Of a stretch of 10,340 bases of DNA, positions 7,253 to 10,340 are shown piece by piece. The notes beneath the pieces were generated by a model. That model ran no database searches. It was not told the DNA's origin and worked only from the letters and a program-made list of their open reading frames with translations. Source of the DNA: an uncultured Verrucomicrobia subdivision 3 bacterium (GTDB lineage Bacteria > Verrucomicrobiota > Verrucomicrobiae > Limisphaerales > UBA11358); NCBI GenBank assembly GCA_903847285.1, contig CAINDH010000185.1:1-10340 (forward strand), given 5' to 3'. The position numbers and the translations under genes were made by a program. Every line of letters starts with the position of its first letter. Position 1 is the stretch's first letter.

Positions 7253-8289
7253 TCGCTTTCGGCTCCCCGGTTTTCGTCGAGGTCAATCTCGCCCTCGGCC
7301 TCCAGTTTTCGCACGGCATCAATGATGCGGAACTGCGCGGCCTCGACATCGCGCTGCTTGACGTTCTGCATGAAGGCGAGTTCCTCCTGCACGGTTTCGG
7401 CGGCGCGGCGTGAGATGTTGCCGAGCATGAGTTTTTTGAGCGCCTCGCTGGATTTTTTGAGCGAGAGCGTGAGGTCGCGCATGTCGATTTCGCGCATGAT
7501 GCGCTGGATGGCACCGCCGGGCAGTAGCAACAGGTCTTCGAAGGTGAACATTTTTTTGCGGATGGACGCCGCGAGTTCTGCGTTGCGTGATTCGAGATTC
7601 GTGAGCAGTTCACGGCTGACGGTTTTGTCCATCGCGTTCAATAAATCAGCGACGGTGGTCAAACCGCCGGTCTGCGTGAGGGCGCGGGTTTGTTTCACGC
7701 CGAGTTTGGTGTTCAAGACTTCCACAACTTTTTCGGCGACTTCGACCGGCGTGGGGGCGAGCGTGGCGAGCCGTTCCACGACCGAATCGCGTTTTTCGGG
7801 AACGAGGAGGTTCAGGATCTGTGCCGCTTTTTCGGGCGTGAGATGGCTAACGATGAAGGTGATCGCCTGCACGGATTCGTCGCGCACGAGGTTGAAAATG
7901 CTCCGCGCATCCATATCCGCAATGACCTGCATGGAGCCGAGCGGTGCGCGGGTGGTGGAGACGCGGCCCATGACATCGCTGGCTTTGAACGTGCCGATGG
8001 CTTTCTCCAGCGTGTGCCGAGTGACGTCGAGACCGGCGGAAATCGAAGTGCTAGCGGCGACGGCGACGTCGGAAAATTCCCGCAAAATATGTTCCTGCTG
8101 TTCCCGCGAAATCAAACTGAACCGCGTCATCTCGCGCGAAATATTTTCAATCTCGCGCGGCGCCAGCTGGCGCAACAGCACGCCGCCGCTTTCCGGGCCG
8201 AGCATCACGAGCAGCGCGGCGAGCATCTGCGGCTTGGTCAGCGCGCCGGTTTCGGCGGCGGACGTTTCAGAATTTTCAACGGCGGTCAT
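7249..8289 (-). CDS. fliG: Flagellar motor switch protein FliG (divergent motifs)
   Basis: FliG is the upper C-ring protein. It binds FliF with its N-terminal domain, FliM with its middle domain and the stator MotA with its C-terminal domain. The 346-residue product shows TKPQMLAALLVMLG at 18-31, a middle domain with SHLTPEKAAQIL (148-159), and the GG linker TGGLTTVADLLN at 207-218. The C-terminal domain carries MFTFEDLLLL (247-256), IQRIMREID (261-269) and NISRRAAETVQEEL (291-304). Two motifs differ from the family norm: ESVQ at 138-141 replaces EHPQ, and PGG at 257-259 stands where DDR or DDK usually precedes x-IQ. The rest is intact, with no frameshift, so the gene looks functional. It overlaps the fliF end by 14 bases and the fliH start by 4. 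Confidence 0.96.
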   Translation of the reverse strand: MTAVENSETSAAETGALTKPQMLAALLVMLGPESGGVLLRQLAPREIENISREMTRFSLISREQQEHILREFSDVAVAASTSISAGLDVTRHTLEKAIGTFKASDVMGRVSTTRAPLGSMQVIADMDARSIFNLVRDESVQAITFIVSHLTPEKAAQILNLLVPEKRDSVVERLATLAPTPVEVAEKVVEVLNTKLGVKQTRALTQTGGLTTVADLLNAMDKTVSRELLTNLESRNAELAASIRKKMFTFEDLLLLPGGAIQRIMREIDMRDLTLSLKKSSEALKKLMLGNISRRAAETVQEELAFMQNVKQRDVEAAQFRIIDAVRKLEAEGEIDLDENRGAESE

Positions 8290-9901
8290 TTTCGAGTTCG
8301 GGTTTTGGGCCGTGGTTCATCCATTCGCGGATGGCCTGGGTCATGTTGTTCGGGTTGTCCTTGATCAGCCGGTTCAAGACTTCCACGGTCACCACGCCGG
8401 GCTGCGGTTCAAAGGTATATTCCAAACTGCGCGCGGGCTGGCCGTTGCCGGTTTTGTGGCCGAGCCGGCCGACGGGCACGCCCAGCGGAATCTCCTGCAC
8501 CGGCGTGCGTTTGAACATGCGGAACAAAATAAAGATTGAGACGAGACCGAGCGCGGGGTAGGCGAGGTTGCCCAGGATGTTTAAGTAGAAATCACGCTTC
8601 TGCTGCGAATCAAGCTGCTGCGTCAAATCGATGGCGAACTGGTCGTTGAACGGCAGTTCCTCTAACGCGACGGTGTCGCCGCGCGCGGGATCAGCGCCGA
8701 GCGCGCTGCTGACGATGCGTTTTAATTTGTCCATCTCCTCTGCCGAGCGGGTGACGGCCTTGCGATCCGCGCCCGTGCCCTGCATCTGCGTGGCCACGGT
8801 GATGGCGGCGGTCAGACGCTTGATGCCGCCGGCCGCCTGGACGGTGTCTGTCCGAGTCTTGCCGATTTCGTATTCGATGGTGGAAGTGGTCTTGTGATTT
8901 TTGGAGCTGTTGACGCCCGCGCCACCGGCGGCGGAATTGGTGTCGGTCGCGGTGTTCGCGCTGATGCCGGTGGGCGTGTTGTTCGCGGCGGTGGAAGTGT
9001 CAACATTCTCGTCATTCTTCGTCTGCGTGCGGATAACCTGTCCGTCCGGGTCAAATTTTTCCTGCGTCGTGGTCATCGAATCATAGTTCACGTCGGCGGA
9101 GACGCGCACGATGGCTTGGCCGGGGCCGAGAACTTTTTCCAGCATGTCCTGCGCTTTTTTGGAAAGGTAAAGTTCCAGACTGCGGCGCGCAGCGAGCTGT
9201 GATGAGGAAAGCCCAGAGAAAGAATCGTTCTCGGAATTTTCCGAAAGCACGTTGCCGAGATTATCCACCACGGAAACATGGTTGGGTTTCAAGCCTTCGA
9301 CGGAATTGGCGACGAGGAAGCGAATGGAGTTGATGGATTGCGGCATGAGTTGCGAATTGCCGCGCACATGGACGAAGACGGACGCCGTGGGAAATTTATC
9401 CTTGTCGAGCAGCAGCCGGTTTTCCGGCAGCACGATCATCACGCGCGCCGATTCGACTTCGTTGATCTGCGAAATCGTCCGGGCGAGTTCGCCCTGCAAG
9501 GCGCGGGTGTAGTTCGCGCGCTGCACAAAATCGGAAATGCCGAAATTCGGCTTGTCGAAAATTTCAAAACCCACGCCATCGCCGCTCTGCGGAATGCCTT
9601 TGCCGGCGAGCTGCATCCGCATCGTATAAACCTTGTCCGCCGGAATGGAAATCGCGCCGCCGCCGCCGATCTTGTAAGGGATTTTGGCGTCGTCGAGCGC
9701 GGCGACAACCTTGGCGGATTCCGCGTCCGCCAGCCCGCCGTAAAGTAGACCGTAGTCCTTGTGTGACGACCAGAAGGTGACCGTGCCGAGGCCCGCGAGC
9801 AGCACAAACGTCGCGGCCAGCACGCTGACGCGCTGGCTCGCGCCGAGCTGCCCCCAGATCTCCAGAAGTTGTTTGCCGAGCTTGGAAAAGTTGTTGTTCA
9901 T
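8276..9901 (-). CDS. fliF: Flagellar MS-ring protein FliF
   Basis: FliF forms the inner-membrane MS ring on which the C ring and rod assemble and which houses the export gate. The product is 541 residues (552 in Salmonella). TM1 is at about 24-44 (RVSVLAATFVLLAGLGTVTF), followed by YGLLYGGLADAESAKVV, the opening of the YscJ/FliF ring-building motif. Further along are GVGFEIFDKPNFGISDFVQ and a VESARVMIVLPENRL strand-loop typical of the second ring-building motif. A large periplasmic domain follows, with a Thr/Asn/Gly-rich low-complexity loop. TM2 lies at about 444-463 (GNLAYPALGLVSIFILFRMF). The cytoplasmic C terminus ends in the FliG-binding helix pair (VEVLNRLIKDNPNNMTQAIREWM). It lies 23 bases after fliE and overlaps fliG by 14 bases. 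Confidence 0.97.
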   Translation of the reverse strand: MNNNFSKLGKQLLEIWGQLGASQRVSVLAATFVLLAGLGTVTFWSSHKDYGLLYGGLADAESAKVVAALDDAKIPYKIGGGGAISIPADKVYTMRMQLAGKGIPQSGDGVGFEIFDKPNFGISDFVQRANYTRALQGELARTISQINEVESARVMIVLPENRLLLDKDKFPTASVFVHVRGNSQLMPQSINSIRFLVANSVEGLKPNHVSVVDNLGNVLSENSENDSFSGLSSSQLAARRSLELYLSKKAQDMLEKVLGPGQAIVRVSADVNYDSMTTTQEKFDPDGQVIRTQTKNDENVDTSTAANNTPTGISANTATDTNSAAGGAGVNSSKNHKTTSTIEYEIGKTRTDTVQAAGGIKRLTAAITVATQMQGTGADRKAVTRSAEEMDKLKRIVSSALGADPARGDTVALEELPFNDQFAIDLTQQLDSQQKRDFYLNILGNLAYPALGLVSIFILFRMFKRTPVQEIPLGVPVGRLGHKTGNGQPARSLEYTFEPQPGVVTVEVLNRLIKDNPNNMTQAIREWMNHGPKPELENDRR

Positions 9902-9924
9902 TCAGTGTGACCCGTGAAAATTTT

Positions 9925-10266
9925 TCAAATCTGCATCCGCATGATTTCCTGATACGACTCCATCAGCTTGTTGCGCACCTCGACCATCAATTGGAACGAC
10001 ACGCTGGCTTCCTCCATCGAGATGACCGCCTGATGCAGCGGAATATTTTGCCCGCTCTGCAGCGCGTTCACATTTTGCGCGGCGTTCAACTGCTGCGCGT
10101 TTACCTCGGAAACCATCTTGCCGAGCATCGAGGAAAATTCATTGGCCCCGGCGGGCGCGGCCGCCGGCAGCGTCGATGGCAGTTCCGCCACCTCGCCGCC
10201 TGCCGGCGGCACGAGGCGCGGCATGAGGCCGGGGTTGTAGGCGTTGATTCCAGAAAGCGGTGACAT
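9925..10266 (-). CDS. fliE: Flagellar hook-basal body protein FliE
   Basis: FliE is the adaptor between the MS ring and the proximal rod (FlgB/FlgC) and is among the first exported components. The 113-residue product has a Pro/Ala-rich N-terminal third (1-42). Two helices follow: FSSMLGKMVSEVNAQQLNA at 44-62, and the highly conserved C-terminal helix containing HQAVISMEEASVSFQLMVEV then RNKLMESYQEIMRMQI. That ending is diagnostic for FliE (family pattern R-N-K-L-x-x-A/S-Y-x-E-I-M-R-M-x-hydrophobic). The length is normal. It lies between flgC and fliF, its usual place. The 20 bases before the ATG are A/T-rich with no Shine-Dalgarno sequence. Confidence 0.97.
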   Translation of the reverse strand: MSPLSGINAYNPGLMPRLVPPAGGEVAELPSTLPAAAPAGANEFSSMLGKMVSEVNAQQLNAAQNVNALQSGQNIPLHQAVISMEEASVSFQLMVEVRNKLMESYQEIMRMQI

Positions 10267-10286
10267 TAGTTTTCAGTGGAAATATT

Positions 10287-10340
10287 TTAATGCCGTCCCA
10301 TCGCCAGAGTTTGCATGGCCATCGAGCGCGCGTTTTTTAC
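10287..10340 (-). CDS. flgC: Flagellar basal-body rod protein FlgC, last 17 codons only
   Basis: The minus-strand frame entering at the right edge reads VKNARSMAMQTLAMGRH followed by TAA. This matches the C-terminal helix of proximal-rod proteins such as FlgC (family pattern N-x-x-K/R-x-M-x-x-K/Q-x-L-x-hydrophobic-G-R/Q). The position immediately upstream of fliE is the standard place for flgC. Only 54 bases are visible, so the name rests on this short tail plus gene order. FlgC is a rod subunit exported by the type III apparatus and assembled on FliE. The stop lies 20 bases before the fliE start. Confidence 0.8.
   Translation of the reverse strand, partial: VKNARSMAMQTLAMGRH

Noticed and set aside
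7010..8539. Plus-strand open frame of 509 codons opposite fliH, fliG and the fliF end
   Set aside because: Its product is Ser/Arg/Thr-rich with no recognisable domain, and the opposite strand carries three clear flagellar genes across the same interval. Long antisense frames are expected in GC-rich coding DNA.
8880..9060. Gly/Thr/Asn-rich low-complexity stretch in fliF considered as an inserted repeat
   Set aside because: FliF proteins normally have a variable, low-complexity periplasmic loop at this point. The reading frame is intact and no direct repeat units are visible.

Overview
The window is one continuous stretch of a flagellar basal-body, export, hook and switch operon, all transcribed from the minus strand (right to left as drawn). 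Transcription order is flgC (only its last 17 codons, at the right edge), fliE, fliF, fliG, fliH, fliI, fliJ, a motE/ylxF-type gene, fliK, flgD, flgE, fliL and fliM (its 3' end is cut by the left edge). Coding density is close to 100%. Gene junctions range from a 23-base gap to a 14-base overlap, so there is no non-coding stretch of any size. I see no promoter, terminator, tRNA, rRNA, repeat array or mobile element.

Region by region: about 10340-7250 encodes the rod/MS-ring/rotor foundation (FlgC end, FliE, FliF, FliG). About 7250-4860 encodes the export ATPase complex (FliH stator-like regulator, FliI ATPase, FliJ coiled-coil stalk). About 4860-4250 encodes a membrane-anchored coiled-coil protein with a MotE/MgtE-N-like end. 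About 4260-1400 encodes hook length control, hook cap and hook (FliK, FlgD, FlgE). About 1390-1 encodes the stator-associated FliL and the switch protein FliM. Together these products build the MS ring and C ring, power type III export through the ring, and assemble the hook.

The gene order is that of the Bacillus subtilis fla/che type of operon (flgB-flgC-fliE-F-G-H-I-J-ylxF-fliK-flgD-flgE-...-fliL-fliM), which also recurs outside Firmicutes. The moderately high GC content (my visual impression), the near absence of Shine-Dalgarno sequences and the A-rich leaders before several starts do not look like Bacillus. A member of the Verrucomicrobiota/PVC group or another Gram-negative lineage is plausible, but this is a guess from style; nothing here fixes the taxon.

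The system itself is well known. What deserves a second look is divergence at normally conserved functional positions of the switch complex: FliM has no recognisable N-terminal CheY-P-binding EIDALL-type motif, FliG has ESVQ where most homologues have EHPQ, and FliG has Pro-Gly-Gly where the torque-generating Asp-Asp-Arg segment usually lies.
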